Source: Myxococcales bacterium
GTDB taxonomy: Bacteria; Myxococcota_A; Polyangia; Polyangiales; Polyangiaceae
Direction: 5' to 3'
Length of the DNA: 64,000 bases
Assembly: GCA_016191785.1 (NCBI GenBank)
Contig: JACPVJ010000119.1
Location: 1-64,000, forward strand
Part shown: positions 45,944 to 54,277 of the stretch, in pieces
Layout: each line of letters starts with the position of its first letter
Numbering within the stretch: position 1 is the first letter of the stretch
The notes under the pieces: model-generated
The model's input: the letters and a program-made list of their open reading frames with translations, nothing else
Database searches by the model: none
Told to the model about the DNA's origin: nothing
Translations under genes and position numbers: made by a program

Positions 45944-46967
45944 ACTTGGCCTTGGCCTTGGGCTTCGCCGGGCCGTCGTCGTCGACCTCGTCGAAGGGTG
46001 TGTCGTCTTCCCCGACGCCGCCGCTCGCGTCGGCCGCGGTGGCGCCCGCGTCGACGCCGGCCAGCTTGCCGACGCGCGAGCGGAGCTCGCCGAGGCGGCG
46101 TCCGGTGGGGAAGTCCTTCGCATACTGATCAACGAGCTGCTTGGCCTGGTCGACCTTGCCCTGAGCGATGGCGCCGTCGATCTGACGAGCCAACGCATCT
46201 TCCGCGAAGTCGCCCTTCGGAGACAAGGAGCGATACGCGGCGTAGGCCTGGGTCGCCCCCGCGCGATCGCCCGCCTTTTCCAGCATGTTACCCAGCGTGT
46301 ACGCGGCCAAGGCGGCGCGCGGGTCGCCCGCGTGCCTCTCGACCACCGCGCGCAAGGCGGTGATGGCTGCGCCGCGCTGCCCGTTGGCACGTGCCACGTC
46401 GACCAAGCTCATCAGCTGCGCCGCGCTCGAGGCCTTGCCGACCACGGCGTCGAACCCACCCTGCCGTTCCATCGACTGCCAGGCGGCCGCGAATTCGTCG
46501 CGATCGGCGAGCGACTGCCACTCGGGCTGGGCGGCGACGGGCGGCAAGCTGGCGGTCGGCGGCGGCTGGTCGCCGGCACCCGGGGCCGGCTCGCCCGGAC
46601 CGAGCAGCGCGCCGGGCGGCGTCGCCGACTTCTTCTCTTTGTTCAGCTGCGGCTCCCCCGGCTGCTCGGGCTCGTGCGAGAGCGGACCTTGGCCGGGGCG
46701 CAGGGTCTCGTCCCCGACCGCGGCCGGCTCGGCCGCCACCGGTGTCTCGACCGGCGTGGGCCTGGCCGAGCGCGCGCCGACGAGCACGCCCGAGCCGAAC
46801 AGGATGACCGCGGCGGTGGGCGCCCAAACCCAGCTTCGCCACTGGCGGCGGCGAGTGAGCTGCAGATCGCCCTCGATGCGCTGCCACACGCGATCGAGGC
46901 GATCGTCGGTCCCGTGGTCGCGGAGGGCCTCGGGTGGGACTTCGGGAAGGTTCTTGTTCGTGGTCAT
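45942..46967 (-). CDS. Membrane TPR protein, probable anti-sigma or sigma-linked factor
   Basis: 341 residues. ATG 46967 overlaps the sigma factor stop (ATGA). The short cytoplasmic N-terminus (LDRVWQRIEGDLQL) is followed by one transmembrane helix (WVWAPTAAVILFGSGVLVGA). A Pro-rich linker and C-terminal TPR-like helices follow (AVVERHAGDPRAALAAYTLG, AGATQAYAAYRSLSPKG, VDQAKQLVDQYAKDFPTGRR), resembling the YbgF/TolA-binding TPR. The tail is acidic and Lys-rich. The order sigma gene, single-pass membrane protein is typical of anti-sigma pairs, and the cytoplasmic N-terminus would hold the sigma factor. A zinc-binding anti-sigma motif is absent, so the anti-sigma role is inference. Confidence 0.75.
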   Translation of the reverse strand: MTTNKNLPEVPPEALRDHGTDDRLDRVWQRIEGDLQLTRRRQWRSWVWAPTAAVILFGSGVLVGARSARPTPVETPVAAEPAAVGDETLRPGQGPLSHEPEQPGEPQLNKEKKSATPPGALLGPGEPAPGAGDQPPPTASLPPVAAQPEWQSLADRDEFAAAWQSMERQGGFDAVVGKASSAAQLMSLVDVARANGQRGAAITALRAVVERHAGDPRAALAAYTLGNMLEKAGDRAGATQAYAAYRSLSPKGDFAEDALARQIDGAIAQGKVDQAKQLVDQYAKDFPTGRRLGELRSRVGKLAGVDAGATAADASGGVGEDDTPFDEVDDDGPAKPKAKAK

Positions 46968-47641
46968 GGCGAGTCCTCCGCGAAAGGAGGGACGAAGTGC
47001 GAGGCCAAGAAGGCCTGAGCGCGCACGATGCGGCGCTTGACGGTGGCCAGCGAGCACCCCGCCAGATCGGCGACGACCTCGAGGCGATGGCGTTCGATGT
47101 AGCGCAGTGTCCACGCGATGCGATCGTCGGCCGGCAGGGTGTTGAGCAGGGCGTAGACCTGGGCGAGCTGCGCGCGGATTTCCGGGCTGGCATCCGGCGC
47201 GGCGATCGAGTCGAGGTCCACCGGTTCGACCGAGGCGATTCCCAACGACGTGAGCAACCGCCGGCGGCGCATGCGACTGCGAACGAAGCGCACCACGATC
47301 GACCCCAGCCACGAGCGGAACAGCGCGGGCTCGCGCAGCTCGGCGAGCCGCTGGTGGGCGCGCAAGAACGCGTCGTGAACCACGTCTTCGACGTCCGACG
47401 CGTTGCCCTGGATGCGCACCGCGACGTTCAGCGCGAAGGCGGCGTGCCGGCGGTAGAGCGCCTCGAAGGCGCTGGCGTGGCCATCGCGAGCCAGCGACAC
47501 GAGCGACGCGTCGTCGAGCGACGCCGTCGAGCTCGAGTCGCGCTGGGGCTTCTGCGCGGCGGCTTCGGTGCCGCCGACCAGTCGCAGTCGCGCGTTGTTG
47601 CGGGGGCTCGCCACCTCGGGATGGATCTCCGTGTAGATCAT
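46964..47641 (-). CDS. ECF-type RNA polymerase sigma factor
   Basis: 225 residues. Region 2 is at about 45-115 (DDASLVSLARDGHASAFEAL, IQGNASDVEDVVHDAFLRAH, FRSWLGSIVVRFVRSRMRRR). Region 4 is at about 150-215 (LAQVYALLNTLPADDRIAWT, RLEVVADLAGCSLATVKRRI). It is an extracytoplasmic-function sigma factor that directs RNA polymerase in response to envelope signals. It is the first gene of a three-gene operon with the membrane TPR protein and the outer-membrane protein. The start is ATG 47641. A short N-terminal extension of about 40 residues precedes region 2. It is divergent from the Pro/Glu-rich lipoprotein at 47800, which may be a target. Confidence 0.9.
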   Translation of the reverse strand: MIYTEIHPEVASPRNNARLRLVGGTEAAAQKPQRDSSSTASLDDASLVSLARDGHASAFEALYRRHAAFALNVAVRIQGNASDVEDVVHDAFLRAHQRLAELREPALFRSWLGSIVVRFVRSRMRRRRLLTSLGIASVEPVDLDSIAAPDASPEIRAQLAQVYALLNTLPADDRIAWTLRYIERHRLEVVADLAGCSLATVKRRIVRAQAFLASHFVPPFAEDSP

Positions 47642-47675
47642 GACGCCAATTCGGAGAGTTTCGGCTCAAGTTCTT

Positions 47676-47715
47676 GGAAATGACGCGGTGCGTGCGCGAA
47701 CCTGCGCGCATTTCC
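47676..47715. promoter_or_regulatory. Inverted repeat upstream of ECF sigma gene
   Basis: GGAAATG (47676-47682) and CATTTCC (47709-47715) are exact inverted 7-mers 26 bp apart in the 158-bp region between the divergent sigma gene and the small lipoprotein gene. It could be an operator or part of overlapping ECF promoters (GGAA-type -35); no -10 is convincing. Confidence 0.3.
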
Positions 47716-47799
47716 CTTGGGCCGCCGCCGGCGCTGGGCAAGCCTGGCGGCCGGCCCGATCGCGAGCGTGTCGCGCCCGGCCCCAAGGAGGATCCTGAG

Positions 47800-48015
47800 A
47801 TGAACATCGGTAAGGCACTGGCTTTCAGCGTGATCGCGGCACTGGCTTCCCTCGGCGTGGCTTGTGGCGGCGGCGAGGTTCCCGAGGCGAAGGCCCCGGA
47901 GACCCCCAGCACCCCCGAGACCAAGGCCCCGGAGACGCCCGAGGCCCCCGAGGCTCCAGAGGCTCCCGCGGGCGGCGAGGAAAAGAAGGAAGGCGCGGCC
48001 GAAGAGAAGAAGTGA
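47800..48015 (+). CDS. Small Pro/Glu-rich lipoprotein
   Basis: 71 residues. ATG 47800 has an excellent RBS (AAGGAGGAT, 6 bp upstream). The lipoprotein signal is AFSVIAALASLGVACGGG. The mature part is only Pro/Glu/Ala/Thr/Lys repeats (ETPEAPEAPEAPAGGEEKK), so it is an extended, anchored tether rather than a folded domain. It is divergent from the ECF sigma operon and may be its regulated target (inference). It is followed by a strong hairpin. Confidence 0.72.
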   Translation: MNIGKALAFSVIAALASLGVACGGGEVPEAKAPETPSTPETKAPETPEAPEAPEAPAGGEEKKEGAAEEKK

Positions 48016-48043
48016 GCCTCGGGCACTCGCCCGGGCTTGCGCG

Positions 48044-48070
48044 GAGAGGACGGCGACGCGCCGTCCTCTC
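48044..48070. terminator. Bidirectional hairpin terminator
   Basis: GAGAGGACGGCG pairs with CGCCGTCCTCTC (12-bp perfect stem, 3-nt loop ACG). It lies between the convergent ends of the lipoprotein gene (48015) and the FHA gene (48084). A T-rich TTT follows 5 bp later. It is well placed to end transcription from both sides. Confidence 0.7.
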
Positions 48071-48083
48071 TGCATTTCGGGCT

Positions 48084-49526
48084 TCAGCCCGCCGCCGGGC
48101 TCAGGTCGACCACCAGGCGCGTCCGGCCCACCAAGAGCTCGTCCCCGTGCTCCAGCTCTTGCTGGCCGCGGATCCGCACGAAGACGCCGGTGCGTGAGGT
48201 GAGATCGGTGAGATAGACGCTCCCCGCCTGCTCTTCGATCAAGCAGTGCTGCGGGCCGACCAGCGGGTCGTCGGGGAACACCAAGTCCCCGATGGCGGAG
48301 CCGATCTGCAGCGTGTTGCCACGCGACACCACGCAGGCGCCGACGACGCCCCCCACGAACACCTGCAGCACGCGGAACGACGAGGGCCACTTCGGGGACG
48401 AGTAGAAGTAGGTCGGAGCGGGATCCGGGCCGTCGTCGGGCATCGGGTTCTTCTCGATCCTGAGCAGTTGATCCCCGATCGCGAACTCGTCGCCGAACTC
48501 GAGCTCGATCGGCGTGCGGATGCGCAAGAACACGCCGTTGCCGCGCCCCAGGTCTTGCAACCACAGGCGCCCGTCCTTGTGGATCAGCATCGCCTCGCGC
48601 GAGTGACAGAACACCTCGCCCGAGAGCGCGACCTCGCCGTCGCGACCGATCAGCGCTTCGGTCCCGAAGGGCTCGAAGCGCTCGGGACCGCCCCACAGGC
48701 TTCGGAGCACGTGCAGGCGGAAGTACTGGCGCGAAGCCGGTGGCGGCTCGGGACGGGGCACCGAGGGGCGCGCCGAAGGCTGCGTGGGCGGCGGCGGCTC
48801 GAACACCGGCGGCGGCGGCATCGCTTCGGCGCGGGCCTCGGCGACGGCGGCCTGCCCGGCTTCCGCCCGCGCCTCTTTCTTGCTGGCCAGCTTCTTGACG
48901 TTCTCGACGTTCGGCGGCTCGGTCAAGAGGGTCATACCGCCGATCTCGCGGCCGCCGATCACCGCCTCGAACCGACCTTCGCGCAGCATCAGCACCATCT
49001 CGAGGTGCTGCGCCTTCATCAGCTGCTTGACGAAGTCGGCCACGTCCGCCCGGTTCACGTGCTCATGGTAGTCGCGCTTGTGGCTCTTGATGACGCGCCC
49101 GCCGTCGGCGAAGAGGTGCGTGATGATGTGTGGCGCGTCGAGCCCCGAGTCCTCGGTCTGCACGTGGAAGACCTGGTCCTGGAACTTGATGTTGTTGTTG
49201 AAGCCCATCTGCGCGCGGCGAAAGCTCGGCCGCCGCGCCTCCGCGTCGAGGCGGGCGACCTCTTGCGCGTGGTAGTGAGCGATGACCCCGTCGAGCTCGG
49301 CGTGGTTTCCCGGGACGCCTTCCATCCGCTCGAAGGCCTGCTGTGCGACACGGGCGGACGGATCCACGCGTAGCGCTTCGGCGAGCAGCTGTTGGCCCTC
49401 GCTGTCGCTGGGCCCCGCTGCTGCCCAAGCGGCGAGCACCGAGACCGCTTCGTCCGGGCGCCCCTTGTCGACGAGCCACTTGGCCACGCGCGCCGCGGCA
49501 GCCCGGGTCTCGGCGACTCCTGTCAT
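48084..49526 (-). CDS. Double FHA-domain protein with N-terminal helical repeat
   Basis: 480 residues from ATG 49526. The N-terminus (about 1-100) is TPR-like (GRPDEAVSVLAAWAAAGPSD, ARVAQQAFERMEGVPGNHAE). The middle region (about 105-205) is beta-rich (QMGFNNNIKFQDQVFHVQTE). After a Pro-rich linker come two forkhead-associated domains: one at about 285-375 (EALIGRDGEVAL, SREAMLIHKDGRLWLQDLGR, NGVFLRIR), and one at about 390-475 (TLQIGSAIGDLVFPDDPLVG, PQHCLIEEQAGSVYLTDLTS, TGVFVRIRG). FHA domains bind phosphothreonine, so it is a likely reader of Pkn kinase signals such as those at 4021 and 30512. It is the last gene of the operon with the metalloprotease and the 24-repeat protein. Confidence 0.85.
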   Translation of the reverse strand: MTGVAETRAAAARVAKWLVDKGRPDEAVSVLAAWAAAGPSDSEGQQLLAEALRVDPSARVAQQAFERMEGVPGNHAELDGVIAHYHAQEVARLDAEARRPSFRRAQMGFNNNIKFQDQVFHVQTEDSGLDAPHIITHLFADGGRVIKSHKRDYHEHVNRADVADFVKQLMKAQHLEMVLMLREGRFEAVIGGREIGGMTLLTEPPNVENVKKLASKKEARAEAGQAAVAEARAEAMPPPPVFEPPPPTQPSARPSVPRPEPPPASRQYFRLHVLRSLWGGPERFEPFGTEALIGRDGEVALSGEVFCHSREAMLIHKDGRLWLQDLGRGNGVFLRIRTPIELEFGDEFAIGDQLLRIEKNPMPDDGPDPAPTYFYSSPKWPSSFRVLQVFVGGVVGACVVSRGNTLQIGSAIGDLVFPDDPLVGPQHCLIEEQAGSVYLTDLTSRTGVFVRIRGQQELEHGDELLVGRTRLVVDLSPAAG

Positions 49527-49548
49527 CGCCCCAATGATCGGTATGAGA

Positions 49549-51024
49549 TCAGCGGAAAGGCAAGGGGTTTTCCCCGACCTGCCAGCGGATCTTCGCCCCG
49601 CCGACGCCGAGCGCGCGGTCGCCCGGTCGCGGCTCCGGAATCAGCAAGAATCCGCCGGGCAGGTGGCTGTAGCCGAAGAACGCGGCCTGCTCGCGGCGTG
49701 GCGGGCCGCCCCCGTCGCTGAAGACCTCGACGTCCCGTCGATGCCCCCGCGGACGCCCGCGGACCTGAACGAGCGGACCGGGCCGGAGCGTGCCGTGGCC
49801 GTCCACCAACACGATTGACATCGCCTCTGCTCGTCCACCGCCACCGCCGCCCGCCGCCAAGGCGTTGACATGGGCGACTCGATCGAAGAGCCCGCGCCAC
49901 GTGTACTCGCTGACCCAGGCTGGCTGGCAGTAGCCCATGAAATCGTAGCTCGAGCTCGGCCCGAAGAGCCGCTGCGTCGGCAGGTCGAAGCCCCAGATCC
50001 CGATCTCGCCCGACGGATACGGATAGCTCGGATCGACGTTCTGGATGAACCCATAGGGTGCGCAGGGCGCGTGGCTTCGGCCGTGGGCGTGGCCGATCTC
50101 GTGGGCCAAGGCGGCGGCGAAGTCGGGCCCCGCGAAGCCGAGCCCGACGCTCCCCCGAGCGAACTCGCTGTCCGGCTCCGAACCGGGAGCCGACAGCCCG
50201 AGCAGGCAGGACGGACTCTGCCCGCAGTACTGCTCGTAGCTCGGCGCCGGGGCGACGACTCCGTAGTAGTACTCGTTCTGGTCCGCCAGCCCGTCCGCGC
50301 GGTCCTGGCTGCGCTGCGAGAGCAAGAGCTGGAGCACTTCGCCCCATCCCTCGCCGTTCGCCGTCACACCGACGCCGAGATCGATCGGCGCGCGGAGCCG
50401 GACCTCGACCTCTGGCACAGGAAAGCGCGAGCGAAGCGCCTCTCGATGCAGCGCAACCTGCGCGTCGCTCAGATCGGGAAGGCGGTTCGAGCCGTCCGTC
50501 CCGTAACGAATCGGCACCAGCACCAAGCGCAGCGCTCCCGTGGGTTTCGCGCCCACGGGCTCGCGGTCACGGATCGGGAAGGTCGCCGTGGATTTCGCGC
50601 GGCCCCGGCGAACCCCGCTGGCCTCGCGCAGCGAGACGGCGACGCGCAGATCTTCGGTGAGCAGCTCGCCCGGCAGCTCGAAGTCGAAGGTCGTCGACAG
50701 ATCACCGTCGTCGGACTCGCCGGTCACGCGCTGCCGAGCGTGCAGCGCTGGCCGCTCTTCGCCGCCCACTTCCAGCTCGAGCTCGGCGACGACGTCGCGC
50801 GGCTCGAAGCTCGCGTCGGGCTTCACGGACACCCGGACCAGCCCCGCCCGTCCCGTCACGATCGGCACCGGGTGGTCGCCCGACGAGAGCGACGACTCGA
50901 CGGCTTGGTTCAGCGTGACCTTCGAGATCGCGAGGCCGCTGACCAGCGGCAGCTCGCCGGCGTCGGGGTCAATCGCCGTCGTGCAGCTCACGCACGCGAG
51001 CGAGCAGAGAAGGGTCCGGCTCAC
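49549..51024 (-). CDS. Metzincin-like zinc metalloprotease lipoprotein
   Basis: 491 residues from GTG 51024. The lipoprotein signal is VSRTLLCSLACVSCTT. A beta-rich N-terminal part (about 25-165) precedes the catalytic domain. The zinc site is HEIGHAHGRSH, an exact HExxHxxGxxH, and YDFMGYC supplies the Met-turn, so it belongs to the metzincins. Cys residues around the site (YCGQSPSC, APCAPYG) may form disulphides. The family is M66-like by general appearance only. It is probably a surface-anchored protease. It sits between the 24-repeat lipoprotein gene (18 bp upstream) and the FHA gene (22 bp downstream), so co-transcription is likely. Confidence 0.85.
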   Translation of the reverse strand: MSRTLLCSLACVSCTTAIDPDAGELPLVSGLAISKVTLNQAVESSLSSGDHPVPIVTGRAGLVRVSVKPDASFEPRDVVAELELEVGGEERPALHARQRVTGESDDGDLSTTFDFELPGELLTEDLRVAVSLREASGVRRGRAKSTATFPIRDREPVGAKPTGALRLVLVPIRYGTDGSNRLPDLSDAQVALHREALRSRFPVPEVEVRLRAPIDLGVGVTANGEGWGEVLQLLLSQRSQDRADGLADQNEYYYGVVAPAPSYEQYCGQSPSCLLGLSAPGSEPDSEFARGSVGLGFAGPDFAAALAHEIGHAHGRSHAPCAPYGFIQNVDPSYPYPSGEIGIWGFDLPTQRLFGPSSSYDFMGYCQPAWVSEYTWRGLFDRVAHVNALAAGGGGGGRAEAMSIVLVDGHGTLRPGPLVQVRGRPRGHRRDVEVFSDGGGPPRREQAAFFGYSHLPGGFLLIPEPRPGDRALGVGGAKIRWQVGENPLPFR

Positions 51025-51042
51025 CTCGAGCCGTGCAGCCTT

Positions 51043-52842
51043 TCAGTTGGGGTCGGGTGGCGGCGGGCCATAGCAGTCCCACGGGCACGTCTTCCACTCG
51101 TTGGCGTCGCAATAGCCGTCGCCGCACACGCTGGTCTTGCCGCAATCCCAGGAGCAGGTCTTCGGATTCTCGCCGGGGCCGCACCAGCCGTCGCCGCAGT
51201 AGCCGCTGTAGCCACAGTCGTTCGGGCAGGTGTAGGGGCTCTCGTTCGGGCCGCACCAGCCGTCGCCGCAGTAACCCCCGTACCCGCAGTCGTACGGGCA
51301 GCTGTACGGGTTCTCGCCGGGGCCGCACCAGCCGTCACCGCAGTAGCTGGGGTAGCCGCAGTCGTACGAGCAGTTGTAAGGGCTCTCGCCGGGGCCACAC
51401 CAGCCGTCGCCACAGTAGCCACCGCCGCCGCAGTCCATCGGGCACGAGTAGACATTCTCCCCCGGCTCGCACACGTAGTTCCCGCAGTAGCTGGGGTAGC
51501 CGCAGTCCATCGGGCAGTTGTACTGGCTCTCGTTCGGGCCACACATGCCGTCGCCGCAGTACCCGACCCAACCGCAATCGGTGGGGCAGTTGTACTGATC
51601 TTCGTTCGGGCCGCACATCCCGTCGCCGCAATAGCCAACCCAGCCGCAATCCATCGGGCAGTTGTACTGGGTCTCGCCGGGCTCGCAGACGTAGTTGCCG
51701 CAGAAGGCGACGGAGCCGCAGTCCTTCGGGCAGTTCTTCGGGTCCTCGCCCGGCCCGCACATCCCGTCGCCGCAATATCCGGGGCAGTCCTTCGGGCAGC
51801 TCTTCTGGTTTTCGCCCGGCCCGCAGTAGCCGTCGCCGCACTGTGGCGGACAGTCCGTCGGGCAACTCTTCGCGGTCTCGTTCACGCCGCAGATGCCATC
51901 ACCGCACTTGCCGGGGCAGTCCTTGGGACACGAGATCTGGTTCTCGTTTCCGTTGCACATGCCGTCGCCGCAGAGTGGCGGCTTCCCGCAGTCGACCGGG
52001 CAACTGGTCTGGCTCTCGGGCGGGACGCACATGCCGTCGCCGCAGTACCCGGGGCTGCCGCAGTCGTTCGGGCAGCTGTACTGGTTCTCGGGCGGCGTGC
52101 ACATGCCGTCGCCGCACCAGCCAGTGGTTCCGCAGTCCGACGGGCAGTTGTACGGGCTCTCCCACGGCTCGCACACATAGTTGCCGCAGTAGCCGCAGTC
52201 GTTGGGGCACGAGTACGGGTCCTCGCCGGGCTCGCACATCCCGTTGCCGCAGTATTGCTGGCCGCAGTCCTGCGGGCAGATGTTGCCGTCCTCGCCCGGC
52301 CCGCAGTACCCGTCGCCGCAGTAGCCTCCGCCGCAGTCCAACGGGCACGTGCTCGGATCTTCCGGGTACGAGCACAGGCCGTCGCCGCACGAGCCGCAGT
52401 CCATCGGGCAGCTCATCGCGCTCTCGCCGGGCTCGCACATGCCGTTGCCGCAGGTGCTCCCGCAATCGGTGGGGCAGCTGTCCGGGCTCTCGCCGGGCTC
52501 GCACATGCCGTTGCCGCAGGCCGTCGGGCAGTCCTTCGGGCACGAGCCGGGCTCGCCGGGCTCGCACACGCCGTTGCCGCACGACGCCGCGCAGTCGTTG
52601 GGGCACGAGGCGGGCGTCTCTTTCGCCCCGCAGATCCCGTCGCCGCAGGTGCTTCCGCAGTCTGCCGGGCAGCTTTCCAGATTCTCGGCGGGATCACACA
52701 CCCCGTTGCCGCACGTCTGCGCAGTGGTTCCTCCGGTGCCGCCCCCCGAGGGATCGACGTCCGACCGGCTGCAGCCACTCGCACCCCACACGATGGCGAC
52801 GCTCGTCGCCACGCGCAAAACCCAAGCGTTCAGCTTTGCCAT
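51043..52842 (-). CDS. Lipoprotein of 24 short four-cysteine repeats
   Basis: 599 residues from ATG 52842. The lipoprotein signal ends AIVWGASGCSRS. After a short Gly/Thr stretch the whole protein is 24 tandem repeats of 20-25 residues with the pattern CG(D/N)GxCxPxE....CPxDCG, each with four Cys, making about 96 cysteines. The repeat resembles the small Cys/Asp calcium-binding or disulphide knots seen in other myxobacterial surface proteins, and the D.DCG element could chelate Ca2+. Variation is greater at the N-terminus than in the C-terminal (Y)CGDG(M/W)CGP repeats, suggesting recent expansion there. It is probably a rigid surface stalk or adhesin. First gene of a three-gene operon. Confidence 0.85.
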   Translation of the reverse strand: MAKLNAWVLRVATSVAIVWGASGCSRSDVDPSGGGTGGTTAQTCGNGVCDPAENLESCPADCGSTCGDGICGAKETPASCPNDCAASCGNGVCEPGEPGSCPKDCPTACGNGMCEPGESPDSCPTDCGSTCGNGMCEPGESAMSCPMDCGSCGDGLCSYPEDPSTCPLDCGGGYCGDGYCGPGEDGNICPQDCGQQYCGNGMCEPGEDPYSCPNDCGYCGNYVCEPWESPYNCPSDCGTTGWCGDGMCTPPENQYSCPNDCGSPGYCGDGMCVPPESQTSCPVDCGKPPLCGDGMCNGNENQISCPKDCPGKCGDGICGVNETAKSCPTDCPPQCGDGYCGPGENQKSCPKDCPGYCGDGMCGPGEDPKNCPKDCGSVAFCGNYVCEPGETQYNCPMDCGWVGYCGDGMCGPNEDQYNCPTDCGWVGYCGDGMCGPNESQYNCPMDCGYPSYCGNYVCEPGENVYSCPMDCGGGGYCGDGWCGPGESPYNCSYDCGYPSYCGDGWCGPGENPYSCPYDCGYGGYCGDGWCGPNESPYTCPNDCGYSGYCGDGWCGPGENPKTCSWDCGKTSVCGDGYCDANEWKTCPWDCYGPPPPDPN

Positions 52843-53630
52843 GCCGTTGGTGTTTCGAAGCAAGAGCCACGCCAGAGCCAAAACCAAGTGCCGTTCTCCT
52901 GTCGGCCCCATTATCGGCTGACCTCACTGCCGTGTGCCAAGAAGCGCGCGGGTTGGAGGTGGCACACCGCGCTTCCCACGCGCCTCGTCGCCGTTGCCCT
53001 CGTTGCCTTCGTCGCTGTCGCCCTCGTTGCCTTCGTCGCCCGCGTTGCCTTCGTCGCCGTCGCCTTCGTTACCCCTGCGCGCGTGTCCTGGCATGCCCGC
53101 GCGCGGCCAGTTCCCCCCGCCCGGTTTCATCGGCTCGCTGAGCGGTCTCGAATGCGCGCGAAGCCGAACAGTTTCGCGCGCTCTGCCGGCTGACACACCC
53201 AAGATGTCTCGTCGCCGCGCATTTGTCCCCGATCAGCCGGCAACATCTCGCACACCCCACCGAATTGCGCGTCTGGTGAGCATTCCGGAGGTCCCTTCCC
53301 GCGGAGGCGATGCAGGAATCCACCGGACCCGAGTCGCTCCGCCTCCCGCGCCGGCGCCCCAAGCAGAAGTGTTCCGTGGACGCGCAATGACGGGCCTTGT
53401 GCGGGAAGTCGCCGGCTGAACGGCACAAGTTGCTCGGTTGGCGAACGAAAAACGGGTGTCTGGCGCCTGATGCCCCGAAGTTGCGCGCGACGGCGCACAA
53501 AAGGCGCCGGTGGGGAAACCCCAAAACGGGGGGCGCGACAAGGGCGGGCGCGACAAGGGCGGGCGCGACAAGGGCGGGCGCGACAAGGGCGGGCGCGACA
53601 ACGGCGGCGAACGCACGCGCCGGGTGGAGC
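52843..53630. other. 788-bp gene-free region with low-complexity and tandem repeats
   Basis: No frame here looks like a real gene. From about 52985 to 53075 it is a T-C-G trinucleotide-like run (CGTCGCCGTTGCC... variants). From 53160 to 53500 there is no coding signal, but CGAAGTTGCGCGCGACGGCG-type stretches recur weakly. From 53531 a 15-bp tandem repeat is present. The region separates the start of the 24-repeat lipoprotein gene from the end of the TonB-C-like gene. It may hold the operon promoter near 52850-52950, but I cannot point to one. Confidence 0.6.
53531..53605. repeat. 15-bp tandem repeat, five copies
   Basis: GGGCGCGACAAGGGC occurs four times exactly and a fifth time with one change (53591-53605), head to tail. 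The array ends 25 bp beyond the stop codon of the minus-strand TonB-C-like gene (stop at 53631). Perfect copies imply recent duplication; it may vary between strains. Confidence 0.9.
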
Positions 53631-54221
53631 TCAGAAGAGCTGAACCGGCACCGCCAAGCTCTGCGGAGGGCCGTTGAACGGAACCACGGTCGTCTCCGAG
53701 AGCTTGGTCGTGATGCATTTCGCGGTCAGCGTTCCGGCGTAGGGCGCTGCGTTGATCCTCGCGCTCTCGACCCGTCCGCTGGGCCCGAACGTCACGGTCG
53801 CCGTCACCGGGCCGGGTGGAGCCTCCACCGAACGGCAACGCCCGGCCTTGACGCTGTTCGCGGCCAGTGCCTTGAACGCGGCGGTGCGATCGAAGGCGCC
53901 GCTTCCGCCGGTGACCTCGGCGCTCGCCGCAGGCTTCTCGGGAGCCGAGGCCACGGGGACGGGTGCGGCCGAGGCCACGGGGACGGGTGCGGCCGAGGCC
54001 ACGGGGACGGGTGCGGCCGAGGCGACCACGACGGACGCGAGGGGCGTCGGCTCCCGCGCCGGTTCCGGCTCGAGGCGCGCGGGCGTCGGACTGGGCTCGT
54101 CGCTCATGAACCGCCAGGCCAGGAGCGCCGCCAGACCGGCGGCGACGATCCACATCGATCGGGACGGCCCTCTCGGCGCTTCGGGGCCCGCTGATTCCCC
54201 GGGTTTCTCGCGACGCGCCAC
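53631..54221 (-). CDS. Membrane protein with TonB/AgmX-type C-terminal domain
   Basis: 196 residues from GTG 54221. A short N-terminus is followed by a transmembrane helix (SMWIVAAGLAALLAWRFMSD). A linker with a thrice-repeated APVPVASA follows. The C-terminal 90 residues (FKALAANSVKAGRCRSVEAP, VTATVTFGPSGRVESARINA, TLTAKCITTKLSETTVVPFN, LAVPVQLF) have the order of a TonB-C / AgmX-PglI C-terminal domain with two cysteines. Such domains span the periplasm and contact outer-membrane partners, for energy coupling or gliding-motor work in myxobacteria. No ExbB/D genes are nearby. It lies downstream of the lipoprotein gene at 54278 on the same strand, with a 56-bp gap. Confidence 0.75.
   Translation of the reverse strand: MARREKPGESAGPEAPRGPSRSMWIVAAGLAALLAWRFMSDEPSPTPARLEPEPAREPTPLASVVVASAAPVPVASAAPVPVASAAPVPVASAPEKPAASAEVTGGSGAFDRTAAFKALAANSVKAGRCRSVEAPPGPVTATVTFGPSGRVESARINAAPYAGTLTAKCITTKLSETTVVPFNGPPQSLAVPVQLF
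53945..54016 (-). repeat. Three exact 24-bp repeats inside the TonB-C-like gene
   Basis: CCGAGGCCACGGGGACGGGT followed by GCGG is repeated three times without change (53945-53968, 53969-53992, 53993-54016). It encodes the repeated 8-residue APVPVASA linker. Exact identity suggests recent expansion and possible length variation. Confidence 0.85.
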
Positions 54222-54277
54222 GCACCGGAGCGTACCCGCCCGCTCGACGCGGGTCGAGCCCACGGCGACGCGCCGGG

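Noticed and set aside
49870..53193. 1107-residue open frame opposite the metalloprotease and 24-repeat genes
   Set aside because: It has no motif and is a shadow of repeated Cys codons; the minus-strand genes have signal peptides and catalytic motifs.
53160..53500. Weak recurrence of CGAAGTTGCGCGCGA-like stretches, possibly an old repeat family
   Set aside because: Matches are too short and too GC-biased to separate from chance by eye.
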